DNA of 64,000 nucleotides from Cupriavidus gilardii. GTDB taxonomy: Bacteria > Pseudomonadota > Gammaproteobacteria > Burkholderiales > Burkholderiaceae. Below the pieces are notes generated by a model, which saw only the letters and a program-made list of their open reading frames with translations, made no database searches and was not told the origin of the DNA. Location of the stretch: assembly GCF_013314895.1 (NCBI RefSeq), contig NZ_JABTYE010000021.1:34766-98765 (forward strand), in the 5' to 3' direction. Made by a program: the position numbers and the translations under genes. Shown piece after piece: positions 30,879-39,491 of this stretch; position 1 is the first letter of the stretch, and every line of letters begins with the position of its first letter.

Positions 30879-31370
30879 TCAGACCTTCAGGATGCGCTCG
30901 CCGCGGCCGATCCCCGAGCCGCCGGTACGGACGGTCTCCAGGATCGCGCTGCGATCGATCGCATCGAGGAAGGCATCGAGCTTGCTGCCGTTGCCGGTCA
31001 GCTCGATCGTGTAGGTCTTCTCGGTGACGTCGATGACCCGGCCGCGGAAGATGTCCGCGGTGCGTTTCATCTCCTCGCGCTCCTTGCCGACCGCGCGCAC
31101 CTTGACGAGCATCAGCTCGCGCTCGATATGCGCGCCTTCGGTCAGGTCGACCACCTTGACCACCTCGACCAGCCGGTTCAGATGCTTGGTGATCTGCTCG
31201 ATCACGTCATCCGAGCCGGTCGTCACGATCGTCATCCGCGACAGCGAGGCGTCCTCGGTGGGCGCCACGGTCAGCGTCTCGATGTTGTAGCCGCGCGCCG
31301 AGAACAGCCCGACCACGCGGGACAGCGCGCCCGGTTCGTTCTCCAGCAGGACCGAAATGATGTGTCGCAT
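30879..31370 (-). CDS. ilvH: Acetolactate synthase small (regulatory) subunit
   Basis: This 163-residue protein has an N-terminal ACT domain (MRHIISVLLENEPGALSRVV) that gives valine feedback control, and a C-terminal ALS_ss domain. The ATG at 31370 overlaps the ilvB stop by one base (TGATG), which couples translation of the two subunits. A longer in-frame extension upstream lies inside ilvB and is not used. Confidence 0.97.
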   Translation of the reverse strand: MRHIISVLLENEPGALSRVVGLFSARGYNIETLTVAPTEDASLSRMTIVTTGSDDVIEQITKHLNRLVEVVKVVDLTEGAHIERELMLVKVRAVGKEREEMKRTADIFRGRVIDVTEKTYTIELTGNGSKLDAFLDAIDRSAILETVRTGGSGIGRGERILKV

Positions 31371-33133
31371 CACAGGTCCTCCGCGCCGAGCAGCATTTCC
31401 GAAATGCCCTTGCCCGCCTGCACCATCGGCCAGACGTTTTCGGTCGGGTCGGTCTGGAAGTCCAGGAACACGGTGCGGTCCTTCAGGCGGAAGGCTTCGC
31501 GCAGCGCCGGCTCGACGTCGGCGGTCCTTTCGACGCGCATGCCGACGTGGCCATAGGCCTCGGCCAGCTTGACGAAGTCGGGCAGCGCGTCCATGTAGGA
31601 GTGCGAGTAGCGGTTGTCGTACTCGATCTCCTGCCACTGGCGCACCATGCCCAGGTAGCGGTTGTTCAGCGCGCAGATCTTGACCGGGGTGTCGTACTGC
31701 AGGCAGGTCGACAGTTCCTGGATGCACATCTGGATCGAGCCCTCACCGGTCACGGTGACGACCTCCTTGTCCGGGAACGCCTTCTTGATGCCCATCGCGT
31801 ACGGCAGGCCCACGCCCATCGTGCCGAGGCCGCCCGAGTTGATCCAGCGGCGCGGCTGATCGAACTTGTAGAACTGCGCGGCCCACATCTGGTGCTGGCC
31901 GACGTCCGAGCAAACGAAAGCGTCGCCCTTGGTCAGTTCCCAGATCTTCTCGATCACGTACTGCGGCTTGATGATTTCCGAATTGCGGTCGTACTTCAGG
32001 CAGTCGACCGAGCGCCATTGCTCGATCTGCTCCCACCAGCGCGACAGCGCCTCGCGCTTGGGCTTGACGTCGCTGGCCTGCAGCTGGGCGATCAGTTCCT
32101 GCAGCACGTCCTTGACGTTGCCGACGATGGGGATGTCCACCTTGATGCGCTTCGAGATCGACGAGGGGTCGATGTCGATATGGATGATCTTGCGCGGCTG
32201 CGAGGTGAAGTGCGCCGGATTGCCGATCACGCGGTCGTCGAAGCGCGCCCCGATGGCGATCAGCACGTCGCAGTTCTGCATCGCCATATTGGCTTCGTAG
32301 GTGCCGTGCATGCCGAGCATGCCGACGAACTGCTTGCTCGTGCCGGGGAACGCGCCCAGGCCCATCAGCGTGTTGGTGACCGGATGGCCGGTCAGCGCAG
32401 CCAGCTGGCGCAGCTCGTCGCTGGCATTGGCGAGCACCACGCCGCCGCCCGAATAGATCAGCGGCCGCTCGGCGCTCTGCAGCAGCGCCAGCGCCTTGCG
32501 GATCTGGCCCGAATGCCCCTTGTTGACGGGGTTGTACGAGCGCATGTCGATCGCCTTCGGGTACTCGTACCGGCAGGCGTTGCGCGACACGTCCTTCGGG
32601 ATGTCGACCACCACGGGGCCGGGACGGCCGGTGGCGGCGATATAGAAGGCCTTCTTGATGGTCGCGGCCAGATCGCGCACGTCCTTGACCAGGAAGTTGT
32701 GCTTGACCACCGGGCGCGTGATGCCGACCGTGTCGCACTCCTGGAAGGCGTCCTGGCCGATCGCGTGGGTCGGCACGTTGCCGGTGATCACGACCATCGG
32801 AATCGAGTCCAGATAGGCGGTGGCGATGCCGGTGACGGCATTGGTCACGCCGGGACCCGAGGTCACCAGCGCGCAGCCGACCTTGCCGGTCGCGCGCGCA
32901 TAGCCGTCCGCGGCATGAACCGCGGCCTGCTCGTGGCGCACCAGGATGTGCTCGATCTTCTTTTGCTTGTACAGCTCGTCGTAGATATACAGCACTGCGC
33001 CGCCGGGGTAACCCCAGACGTATTCGACGCCTTCTTCGGCAAGTGCGTGGACGAGGATTTCCGCCCCGATCATTTCGGGTGCGGCAGATGAATTGCTGTC
33101 GGCGTGGGAGAATTCCGCGCTGGGCATGTTCAT
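31370..33133 (-). CDS. ilvB: Acetolactate synthase large (catalytic) subunit
   Basis: At 587 residues, this TPP- and FAD-dependent enzyme condenses pyruvate with pyruvate or 2-ketobutyrate. The catalytic glutamate is in LVRHEQAAVHAADGYARATG, and the TPP/Mg motif runs from GEGSIQM to NNRYLGMVRQW. The start is the ATG at 33133 (MNMPSAEFSHADS), with AAAGGA upstream. A TTG five codons earlier is ruled out by its position on the Shine-Dalgarno. It is the first gene of ilvB-ilvH-ilvC. Confidence 0.96.
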   Translation of the reverse strand: MNMPSAEFSHADSNSSAAPEMIGAEILVHALAEEGVEYVWGYPGGAVLYIYDELYKQKKIEHILVRHEQAAVHAADGYARATGKVGCALVTSGPGVTNAVTGIATAYLDSIPMVVITGNVPTHAIGQDAFQECDTVGITRPVVKHNFLVKDVRDLAATIKKAFYIAATGRPGPVVVDIPKDVSRNACRYEYPKAIDMRSYNPVNKGHSGQIRKALALLQSAERPLIYSGGGVVLANASDELRQLAALTGHPVTNTLMGLGAFPGTSKQFVGMLGMHGTYEANMAMQNCDVLIAIGARFDDRVIGNPAHFTSQPRKIIHIDIDPSSISKRIKVDIPIVGNVKDVLQELIAQLQASDVKPKREALSRWWEQIEQWRSVDCLKYDRNSEIIKPQYVIEKIWELTKGDAFVCSDVGQHQMWAAQFYKFDQPRRWINSGGLGTMGVGLPYAMGIKKAFPDKEVVTVTGEGSIQMCIQELSTCLQYDTPVKICALNNRYLGMVRQWQEIEYDNRYSHSYMDALPDFVKLAEAYGHVGMRVERTADVEPALREAFRLKDRTVFLDFQTDPTENVWPMVQAGKGISEMLLGAEDL

Positions 33134-33276
33134 GTCAGTCCTTTGCAATTTTCGGCAAAAAATTGTTTGGATGCTCTCTGCCGGGCTTGTGGCACGGGTT
33201 CAAGCGGTGCGCGTCTGCATGGGAGACCGCCTCATAAGCGGCCAGATGAGACAACCACTGATGTCGTGAACCGTCG

Positions 33277-33305
33277 ATGATACTGCATCGCACCAGCGCG
33301 GTCTA
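33277..33305 (-). promoter_or_regulatory. Candidate ilvB promoter
   Basis: The minus strand reads TAGACC, 17 nt, TATCAT. It gives a leader of about 135 nt. In that leader I see a small CAATTTT/AAAATTG hairpin close to the start codon, but no leader peptide with Leu, Ile or Val codons and no terminator. Confidence 0.5.
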
Positions 33306-33438
33306 TGACCTCGTATCGTGTCGCCGGGGCGACACGGCAGCCCGGTTATTTGCTAGCATCGGCGCATTTTGCTGATTTCCGGGCTGCCGGCCGCCCCGCC
33401 ACGGTGCGGTATTCGCGCCGGCCGCCCTCGCCCGCCGC

Positions 33439-34005
33439 ATGGCAACCGAACAGGAACTATCCGATTTTCTCGCCAGCGCCGAACGCCGCGCCTTCAAGCA
33501 CGCGGTATTCGCAGTACGGGACGAACAGGCCGCCCTGGACGTCGTCCAGGACGCCATGATCAAGCTGGCCGAAAAGTACGGCGACCGTGCCCCGGCCGAA
33601 TTGCCGCCGCTGTTCCAGCGCATCCTGCAGAACACCATCCACGACTGGTTTCGCCGCCAGAAGGTACGCAACACCTGGGTCACGCTGTTTTCCAACCTGC
33701 GCGACGAGCGCGACGGCGACGACACCGATCTGCTGGAAGCACTGGAAAGCGAGCCGGGTTCGCAGGCGGCGGAGAGCAGCGCCGACCGGTTCGAGCGCGT
33801 GCAGACCATGCGGATCATCGAAGAAGAAGTCCAGCGCCTGCCCGCCCGTCAACGCGAGGCCTTTCTGCTGCGTTACTGGGAGGATATGGACGTCGCGGAA
33901 ACGGCCGCTGCCATGGGATGTTCCGAAGGCAGCGTCAAGACCCACTGTTCGCGCGCCACGCATGCCCTGGCGCAGGCGCTGCGCGCCCGGGGACTCCGAC
34001 TATGA
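33439..34005 (+). CDS. ECF-type RNA polymerase sigma factor
   Basis: At 188 residues, it has region 2 (residues 8-75, with DVVQDAMIKLAEKYGD as the core-binding/-10 recognition part) and region 4 (QRLPARQREAFLLRYWEDMD then the helix-turn-helix MDVAETAAAMGCSEGSVKTH). The linker is long and acidic (DERDGDDTDLLEALESEPGS). The stop overlaps the start of the DUF3619 gene (ATGA), a common arrangement for a sigma factor and its membrane regulator. In Burkholderiales this sigma gene is found with DUF3619 and DUF3106. Its regulon is not known to me. Confidence 0.93.
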   Translation: MATEQELSDFLASAERRAFKHAVFAVRDEQAALDVVQDAMIKLAEKYGDRAPAELPPLFQRILQNTIHDWFRRQKVRNTWVTLFSNLRDERDGDDTDLLEALESEPGSQAAESSADRFERVQTMRIIEEEVQRLPARQREAFLLRYWEDMDVAETAAAMGCSEGSVKTHCSRATHALAQALRARGLRL

Positions 34006-34430
34006 ACAGCAGAAACGCATCCGAGATCGAGCAACGCCGCCTGGCCCGGCAGATCACCGCCATGCTGGACGCCTCCGCCAACCAGGTGCCGGACGATATC
34101 GCCGCCCGCCTGGCCGCCGCACGCCGCGTGGCGCTGTCGCGCCGCCGCGTTGAAGCGCCTCAAACATCACCCCGCCTTGTCGCGGCCGGACCGTCGCTGC
34201 ATGGCGACGCGCGCCGGACCCTGCGGCCGCTGGGCGACTGGGTGCGCCGGCTCGGCCTGGTCTGGACGCTGGTGGCGCTGGCCGGCGGCCTGGCCGGCAT
34301 CTACCAATGGCAACAGCAGCAACGGATCGAGGAACTCGCCGATGTCGACGCCGCCATGCTGCTCGATGAACTGCCGCCGGCCGCGTACGCGGACGAGGGC
34401 TTCCATGTGTTCCTCAAGCATGGCGAATAA
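34002..34430 (+). CDS. DUF3619 single-pass membrane protein, possible anti-sigma factor
   Basis: At 142 residues, the N-terminal 80 are basic and helical (RRLARQITAMLDASANQVPD), with one membrane helix at about 84-101. A short conserved tail LADVDAAMLLDELPPAAYAD ends in GFHVFLKHGE. The layout (cytoplasmic domain, one helix, outside tail) and the 4-nt overlap with the sigma gene are those of an anti-sigma factor. This role is inferred, as the family is uncharacterised. Confidence 0.82.
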   Translation: MNSRNASEIEQRRLARQITAMLDASANQVPDDIAARLAAARRVALSRRRVEAPQTSPRLVAAGPSLHGDARRTLRPLGDWVRRLGLVWTLVALAGGLAGIYQWQQQQRIEELADVDAAMLLDELPPAAYADEGFHVFLKHGE

Positions 34431-35253
34431 GCCGACCGGGGTCCCCGCGCGTCGGGGACTCGCGCTGCTGCTGGCCGCCGGCCTGGGCGCCGCGGCGCTG
34501 TGGTGCCTGACACCGCCCGCCCATGCGCGCGACGCCGTGGACGCCGGCGCCAGGGCGCCGAGCCCGGTCGCCACCCCGGCCAACCCCGCCGTCCGTGCGG
34601 CCCGCCCCGCGTGGTCGGAGCTGACGCCGGCGCAGCAGCGCGTGCTGGCGCCGCTGGCCGGCCAGTGGAACACGCTGACCGAGGTGCATCGCCGCAAATG
34701 GCTGCGCATCGCCGCCCGGTTCGAGGAACTGGCGCCGGCCGAGCAGCAGCGGCTGCATGCGCGCATGACCGAATGGGCGAAATTGACGCCGGAGCAGCGC
34801 CGGCTGGCGCGCGAGAACTTCCAGATCCATCGCACCGTGCCGGTCGAGCGCAAGACCGAAGCCTGGGACCGCTACCAGCAACTGCCGGAGGCCCAGAAGC
34901 GCCAGCTGGCCGAGGCCGCCAAGGTGCCGCCGCGCCCCGGCGCGGTCAGCGCGCTGCCGTCGAGCCGCAAGCCGCCGATTTCGACGACGACGCCCGCGCG
35001 CGCCATGCCGCATGCGTCGAGCGCTGCCTCGGCGTCCGCAGCCGCGGCCAGCGCCGCCGCGGTCCTCTCCGCTTCCGCCGCGCTGGCGGCGGGCGCCCCC
35101 CCCCCCCCGGCCCCCCCCCGCGGGGCGGCCGGGTCGGCGCCCGCCCGTGCCAGCCCCCCCCCCCACCCCCCCCTCCGCCCTGCCGCCCCCTCGGCCGCCC
35201 TCCCCCAAACCCCCCCGGCGGCGAACGCCGACACCTTCTCTCGCGGCAACTGA
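34420..35253 (+). CDS. DUF3106 domain exported protein with unreliable Pro-rich C-terminus
   Basis: The 277-residue frame starts at ATG 34420 (MANKPTGVPARRG), overlapping the DUF3619 end. A signal-like hydrophobic stretch (about 13-35) is followed by the DUF3106 core: repeated W-x2-L-T-x-Q-R units such as WSELTPAQQRVLAPLAGQWN and MTEWAKLTPEQRRLARENFQ. After about residue 190 the protein turns into low-complexity Ala/Pro coded by runs of 8 to 13 C. The frame there may be wrong because homopolymer lengths are error-prone. Function is unknown. Confidence 0.75.
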   Translation: MANKPTGVPARRGLALLLAAGLGAAALWCLTPPAHARDAVDAGARAPSPVATPANPAVRAARPAWSELTPAQQRVLAPLAGQWNTLTEVHRRKWLRIAARFEELAPAEQQRLHARMTEWAKLTPEQRRLARENFQIHRTVPVERKTEAWDRYQQLPEAQKRQLAEAAKVPPRPGAVSALPSSRKPPISTTTPARAMPHASSAASASAAAASAAAVLSASAALAAGAPPPPAPPRGAAGSAPARASPPPHPPLRPAAPSAALPQTPPAANADTFSRGN

Positions 35254-35410
35254 TCCGCCCCGGTCGCGCTATCGGACCGCCGACGCCGCCCAATCCTTTC
35301 CTGCCGATACCGTCCCGCCCGATTCAGGGCAACGCGAAGCCTTTGGCATAATGCCGCTGCCCATCACGCCAGCGGCACGGCCCTGGTCCGCGCCCGGGCG
35401 ATCCGATCCC

Positions 35411-35446
35411 TACGGCCACTACGGCCACTACGGCCACAATGGCCAC
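35411..35446. repeat. Four tandem 9-bp units (TACGGCCAC x3, AATGGCCAC x1)
   Basis: The array spans the most upstream possible start codon of the RDD gene (ATG at 35439). Changes in copy number would move the 5' leader by 9 bp without shifting the frame. Confidence 0.7.
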
Positions 35447-36041
35447 AATGGCTCTTATTCCGCCCATGTCCGCCAAGCCCGCCATCGACGCTGCCGAACC
35501 GCGTACCGAGCCGACCGCCGCACAACAGGCTGCAACGCAGGCCCCGGCGCAGGCGCCCACCATCCGCCGCCGCATCGCCTGCATGTTGTACGAAGGCGTG
35601 CTGCTGTTCGGCGTGCTGAGCGCTTCCACCGCCCTCTATCTGCTGGCCCGGCCGCTGCTGCGCGAACTGCGCGTCGATACGCCGCTGACCATGCAGTTGT
35701 GGAGCTTTCTGGTGATGGGCCTCTATTTCACCTGGTTCTGGCAACGCACCGGCCAGACGCTGCCGATGCAGACCTGGCGCATCCGCGTCGAAGGCGCCGA
35801 CGGCAGGCCGCCGCGCTGGCCGCGCGCGGCGCTGCGTTATCTGCTGGCCTGGCTGTGGCTGCCGCCGTCGGCGGCGGTCGGCCATGCGCTGGGTCTCGTC
35901 AAGGGTCCATTCGTCGGCGTGCTGGCGGCCGGTCTGGCGCTCTGGATCCTGCTGGCGTTCCTTGACCGGCGCCGCCAGTTCCTGCATGACCGGCTCGCGG
36001 GCACGCGGCTGGTCGACCTGCGGCCGCCGCGCCAGCCATGA
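35439..36041 (+). CDS. RDD family membrane protein
   Basis: Up to 200 residues. Three in-frame ATGs are possible: 35439, 35448 and 35466 (MSAKPAIDAAEP). None has a clear Shine-Dalgarno. The protein has an Ala/Pro-rich cytoplasmic N-terminus, then the RDD domain with RRRIACMLYEGVLLFGVLSA, further helices around FLVMGLYFTWFWQRTGQTLPMQTWRIRV, and the end FLDRRRQFLHDRLAGTRLV, whose H-D-x-L-A-G-T-R-V ending is typical. RDD proteins are poorly known. Some are ion antiporters. Confidence 0.88.
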   Translation: MATMALIPPMSAKPAIDAAEPRTEPTAAQQAATQAPAQAPTIRRRIACMLYEGVLLFGVLSASTALYLLARPLLRELRVDTPLTMQLWSFLVMGLYFTWFWQRTGQTLPMQTWRIRVEGADGRPPRWPRAALRYLLAWLWLPPSAAVGHALGLVKGPFVGVLAAGLALWILLAFLDRRRQFLHDRLAGTRLVDLRPPRQP

Positions 36042-36059
36042 TGGCGACGTGAGGCCGAC

Positions 36060-37070
36060 ATGAGACTGACGGCCACCGCGGTCCGCCGCATCGCCGTGGC
36101 GATGCAGCTCGGCGGCGCGTACGGTGTCGCGCAGGCGCTGGTCTGGCTGGCCGACTGGAACTGGATAGCGGCGCTGGCCGGGGCCATCGCCACGGTGCTG
36201 GCGCTGTTTGCGCTGTCGATAGCGATGGCCTTCGCGATATCGGTGGGCGGCACCGGCGCGTTCGGCGCCGGCATGCCGATGCTGCCTGCGGCGCTGCAGG
36301 CCCATCGCGCCGCCTCCCGGCTCGGCCCGCGGCAGGCCCTGCTCTGCTTTGTGCGCGAATGCATCGCGGTGTTTCGCATGTTCAACTGGCTGCAGCCGTT
36401 CCGCCATCGCCGCCCGCTGACGCCGCCTTCCCAAATTGCAGGGCGGGCCGCGGGTTCGCGCCCGCCGGTGCTGCTGGTGCACGGCTACGGCTGCAATCGC
36501 GCGGTCTGGCTCGACCTGCAGCCCGCGCTGGCGGCCGCCGGCTATCGCTGCGAGGCGATCGACCTCGAGCCGATGCTGGCCGATATCGACGAATATGCCG
36601 ACGCGCTCCTCGCCGGGATGGACGCGTTGCACCGTGCCTCCGGCCGCGCACCGCTGCTGCTGTGCCACAGCATGGGCGGACTGGCCGCGCGCGCGGCGCT
36701 GGCACGCGCCCGCCGCGAAGGACGTCCGGCTGCCTGCGCGGGCATCGTCACGCTGGGCACGCCGCACCACGGCTGCACGCTGGCCAGCATCGGCAGCGGC
36801 GCCAACGCGCGCCAGATGCGCTGCGGCAACGACTGGCTGCAGGCGCTGGCGCGCAGCGAAAGCCCGCGCGATCGCGCCGCGATGGTGTCGATTTTCAGCT
36901 GGCACGATTCGATCGCCGGCCCGGCCGAAACCAGCTGGCTCGACGGCGCCGACAACGTGGCGCTGGCCGGCATCGGCCATGTCACGCTGCTGCGCGACGC
37001 GCGCGCGACCGACGCTACGCTGTCGGCGCTGGACCGCCTCGCGCGCGCTCCGGCGCCGACCGCGTCCTGA
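36060..37070 (+). CDS. Membrane-anchored alpha/beta hydrolase (lipase/esterase type)
   Basis: At 336 residues, it begins with two membrane helices (about 10-65) and has a cytoplasmic or periplasmic alpha/beta hydrolase domain after residue 130. PVLLVHGYGCNRAVW is the oxyanion strand-loop. The nucleophile elbow is LLCHSMGGLAARAALA (usual G-x-S-x-G, here C-H-S-M-G). IVTLGTPHHGC is the lipase motif, with an aspartate and histidine later (AGIGHVTLLRD). It follows the RDD gene by 18 nt. The substrate is unknown. Confidence 0.85.
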   Translation: MRLTATAVRRIAVAMQLGGAYGVAQALVWLADWNWIAALAGAIATVLALFALSIAMAFAISVGGTGAFGAGMPMLPAALQAHRAASRLGPRQALLCFVRECIAVFRMFNWLQPFRHRRPLTPPSQIAGRAAGSRPPVLLVHGYGCNRAVWLDLQPALAAAGYRCEAIDLEPMLADIDEYADALLAGMDALHRASGRAPLLLCHSMGGLAARAALARARREGRPAACAGIVTLGTPHHGCTLASIGSGANARQMRCGNDWLQALARSESPRDRAAMVSIFSWHDSIAGPAETSWLDGADNVALAGIGHVTLLRDARATDATLSALDRLARAPAPTAS

Positions 37071-37170
37071 TCGGCCGCTTCCCGATCGGCCAATTCCGCG
37101 TCGGACGATTTGCGCGTCGGTCGATTTCCACGTCGGCCGATTCCGGGCGGTCGATTTCCGCGTCGGTCAC
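37069..37170. repeat. Degenerate tandem repeat of a 15-16-bp unit, about six copies
   Basis: Units begin at about 37069, 37084, 37100, 37116, 37132 and 37147, with a partial unit at 37162. The consensus is close to GTCGGNCGATTTCCGC. It fills the gap after the hydrolase stop and is not read by any supported gene. Confidence 0.7.
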
Positions 37171-37275
37171 GCCCTCCGACCGTCTTTACGGTTGGTCACA
37201 TGTCATTCATGTTTCCGTCATGGCGCCGTCATCGACGGCTGGCTCAATGCAGTCATCGCCGTCACCGGGGCCGCC

Positions 37276-38301
37276 ATGGTCAGTCCACTCCGTTCCGCCC
37301 GGGCACATCTGGCCCGCGCCGCGCAGCGACTGCGCGGACGCTCCGACCCGATGCTGCCGCTGGCCGCCATTCCCGGCATGCCAGCCGCCTTCATGCCGCC
37401 CGGTCTGGACCGTGCGCCGACCGCCGCCTTCCCCGCCGGCACAGACCACCTGAGCCATCAGGACCGGCGCGATCCGGTCCCGGCCACCGCCCCCTCCCCC
37501 GAGCCACCTGAAGTCGAGCGCTACCGCGCGATCTGGCTGTCCGACATTCATCTGGGCACGCCGGGCTGCCAGGCCGACTACCTGCTCGACTTCCTCAAGC
37601 ACAACGAGTCCGACACGCTGTACCTGGTCGGCGACATCATCGACGGCTGGCAGCTGCGGCGCGGCTGGTACTGGCCGCAGAGCCACAACGACGTCGTGCA
37701 GAAGCTGCTGCGCAAGGCGCGCAAGGGCACCGAGGTCATCTACGTGCCGGGCAACCACGACGAGGTCGCGCGCCAGTTCGATGGCCTGGCCTTCGGCGAC
37801 GTGGTGGTGCGCGAGGAAGCGGTGCATGTGACTGCCACCGGCCGGCGCCTGTGGGTCGTCCACGGCGACCTGTTCGACGGCGTGGTGCAGCACGCGCGCT
37901 GGCTAGCGTATCTCGGCGACACGCTGTACACGCTGATCCTCGCGCTGAACCGGCATTTCAACCGCATCCGCGCGCGGCTGGGCTTTCCCTACTGGTCGCT
38001 GTCGCAGTACCTGAAGCACCAGGTCAAGAACGCGGTCAACTACATCAGCTCGTTCGAACACGCGATGGTCGAGGAAGCGCGCCGGCGCGGCTGCGACGGC
38101 GTGGTCTGCGGCCATATCCACAAGGCCGAGATCCGCGAGGTCGACGGCCAGCTCTACTGCAACGACGGCGACTGGGTCGAGAGCCTGTCGGCGCTGGTCG
38201 AGACCATGGAAGGCGAGCTGAAGATCGTCTACTGGACCGCGCTGCGCGACCCCGCGCCGGCCGTCGCGCGCCGCACGCGCAAGAGCGCGGTGGCGGCATA
38301 G
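37276..38301 (+). CDS. LpxH-like UDP-2,3-diacylglucosamine diphosphatase family metallophosphoesterase
   Basis: The catalytic core starts near residue 83 with YRAIWLSDIHLGTPGCQADY. DTLYLVGDIIDGW, YVPGNHDE, VVHGDLFD and CGHIHKAEI give the full calcineurin-like metal set (D-x-H, GD-x2-D, GNH[D/E], H, GH-x-H). The start is uncertain. ATG 37276 gives 341 residues, but the first 80 are Pro/Ala-rich and inner ATGs exist at 37351 and 37378. The family is related to LpxH but is usually a second copy next to a GT4 glycosyltransferase, as here, so its substrate may be another sugar-nucleotide or lipid phosphate. Confidence 0.88.
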   Translation: MVSPLRSARAHLARAAQRLRGRSDPMLPLAAIPGMPAAFMPPGLDRAPTAAFPAGTDHLSHQDRRDPVPATAPSPEPPEVERYRAIWLSDIHLGTPGCQADYLLDFLKHNESDTLYLVGDIIDGWQLRRGWYWPQSHNDVVQKLLRKARKGTEVIYVPGNHDEVARQFDGLAFGDVVVREEAVHVTATGRRLWVVHGDLFDGVVQHARWLAYLGDTLYTLILALNRHFNRIRARLGFPYWSLSQYLKHQVKNAVNYISSFEHAMVEEARRRGCDGVVCGHIHKAEIREVDGQLYCNDGDWVESLSALVETMEGELKIVYWTALRDPAPAVARRTRKSAVAA

Positions 38302-38375
38302 CGCCGCACCCTGTTCGATCATCGACCGACCGCCGCCAGGAAACCGATACCGCGGCCGCGCCGCAAGGACACACC

Positions 38376-39491
38376 ATGAAAATCCTGATCGTCACCGATG
38401 CCTGGGAACCGCAGGTCAATGGCGTGGTTCGCACGCTGAAGTCGACCCGTCGCGAACTGCAGGCGATGGGCCATACCGTCGAACTGCTGACGCCGCTTGA
38501 ATTCCGCACGGTACCCTGCCCGACCTACCCCGAGATCCGGCTGTCGCTGCTGCCGGGCGCGGCGGTGCGCCGGCGCATCCGCGAATTCGCCCCGGACGCG
38601 CTGCATATCGCTACCGAAGGCCCGCTGGGTCTGGCGGCGCGCCGTCATGCGGTGCGCCAGAAGCTGCCGTTCACCACCGCCTATCACACCCGCTTTCCGG
38701 AATACGTGCAGGCGCGCTTCGGCATTCCGCTGGCGTGGACCTACCGCTTCCTGCGCTGGTTCCACGGCCCGGCGCAGGCGGTGATGGCGCCCACGCCGGT
38801 GGTACTGCAGGACCTGCACCGCTATGGCATCGAGCATGCGGTACTGTGGACGCGCGGCGTCGATCTCGACGTGTTCGTGCCGCAGTCGGTCAACGTGCTG
38901 AACACCGCCCACCCGATCTTCCTCTATGTCGGCCGCGTCGCGGTCGAGAAGAACGTCGAGGCCTTCCTTGCGCTGGACCTGCCCGGCTCCAAGTGGGTGG
39001 TCGGCGACGGCCCGGCGCTGCCGGCGCTGCGCGCGCGCTATCCGAACGCGAATTATCTGGGCGTGCTGAGCCAGCCCGAGCTGGCCAAGGTGTATGCTTC
39101 GGCCGATGTCTTCGTGTTCCCGAGCCGCACCGATACCTTTGGCCTGGTGCTGCTCGAAGCGCTGGCCAGCGGCCTGCCGGTCGCGGCCTATCCGGTCACC
39201 GGCCCGATCGACGTGCTGGGCGACAGCGACGCCGGCGTGATGCACGAAGATTTGCGCGAGGCCTGCCTCGAAGCGCTGCGCATCGACCGTGCCACTGCAC
39301 GCGCGCACGCCGAACGCTTTTCGTGGCGCGCCGCGTCCGAACAGTTCCTCGCGCATCTGCGACCGCTGCACGGCATGCCGAACGGCCAGACCGCGCGCCC
39401 CCGACAAGATCATGGCGAAACCCCCTCTTCCCTCCGACAACTCCGTGCCGAAGCCGACCTTGCCCCGCGAGAACGGCGACTACACGATTGA
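38376..39491 (+). CDS. GT4 family glycosyltransferase
   Basis: At 371 residues from the ATG at 38376 (MKILIVTDAWEPQVNGVVRT), with AAGGAC upstream. It has the GT-B fold. The N-terminal acceptor domain includes HIATEGPLGLAARRHA and FTTAYHTRFPEYVQARF. The C-terminal nucleotide-sugar domain has FLYVGRVAVEKNVEAFL and the E-x7-E motif in FPSRTDTFGLVLLEALASG. Plant SQD2- and bacterial lipid glycosyltransferases share these features. With the phosphoesterase 74 nt upstream and dgkA downstream, a glycolipid role is likely. The last 27 residues overlap dgkA and look non-homologous. Confidence 0.9.
   Translation: MKILIVTDAWEPQVNGVVRTLKSTRRELQAMGHTVELLTPLEFRTVPCPTYPEIRLSLLPGAAVRRRIREFAPDALHIATEGPLGLAARRHAVRQKLPFTTAYHTRFPEYVQARFGIPLAWTYRFLRWFHGPAQAVMAPTPVVLQDLHRYGIEHAVLWTRGVDLDVFVPQSVNVLNTAHPIFLYVGRVAVEKNVEAFLALDLPGSKWVVGDGPALPALRARYPNANYLGVLSQPELAKVYASADVFVFPSRTDTFGLVLLEALASGLPVAAYPVTGPIDVLGDSDAGVMHEDLREACLEALRIDRATARAHAERFSWRAASEQFLAHLRPLHGMPNGQTARPRQDHGETPSSLRQLRAEADLAPRERRLHD

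Noticed and set aside
33149..33276. Leader peptide or attenuator before ilvB
   Set aside because: The only short frame after the promoter reads six codons without Ile, Leu or Val, and no terminator hairpin with T-tract is present.
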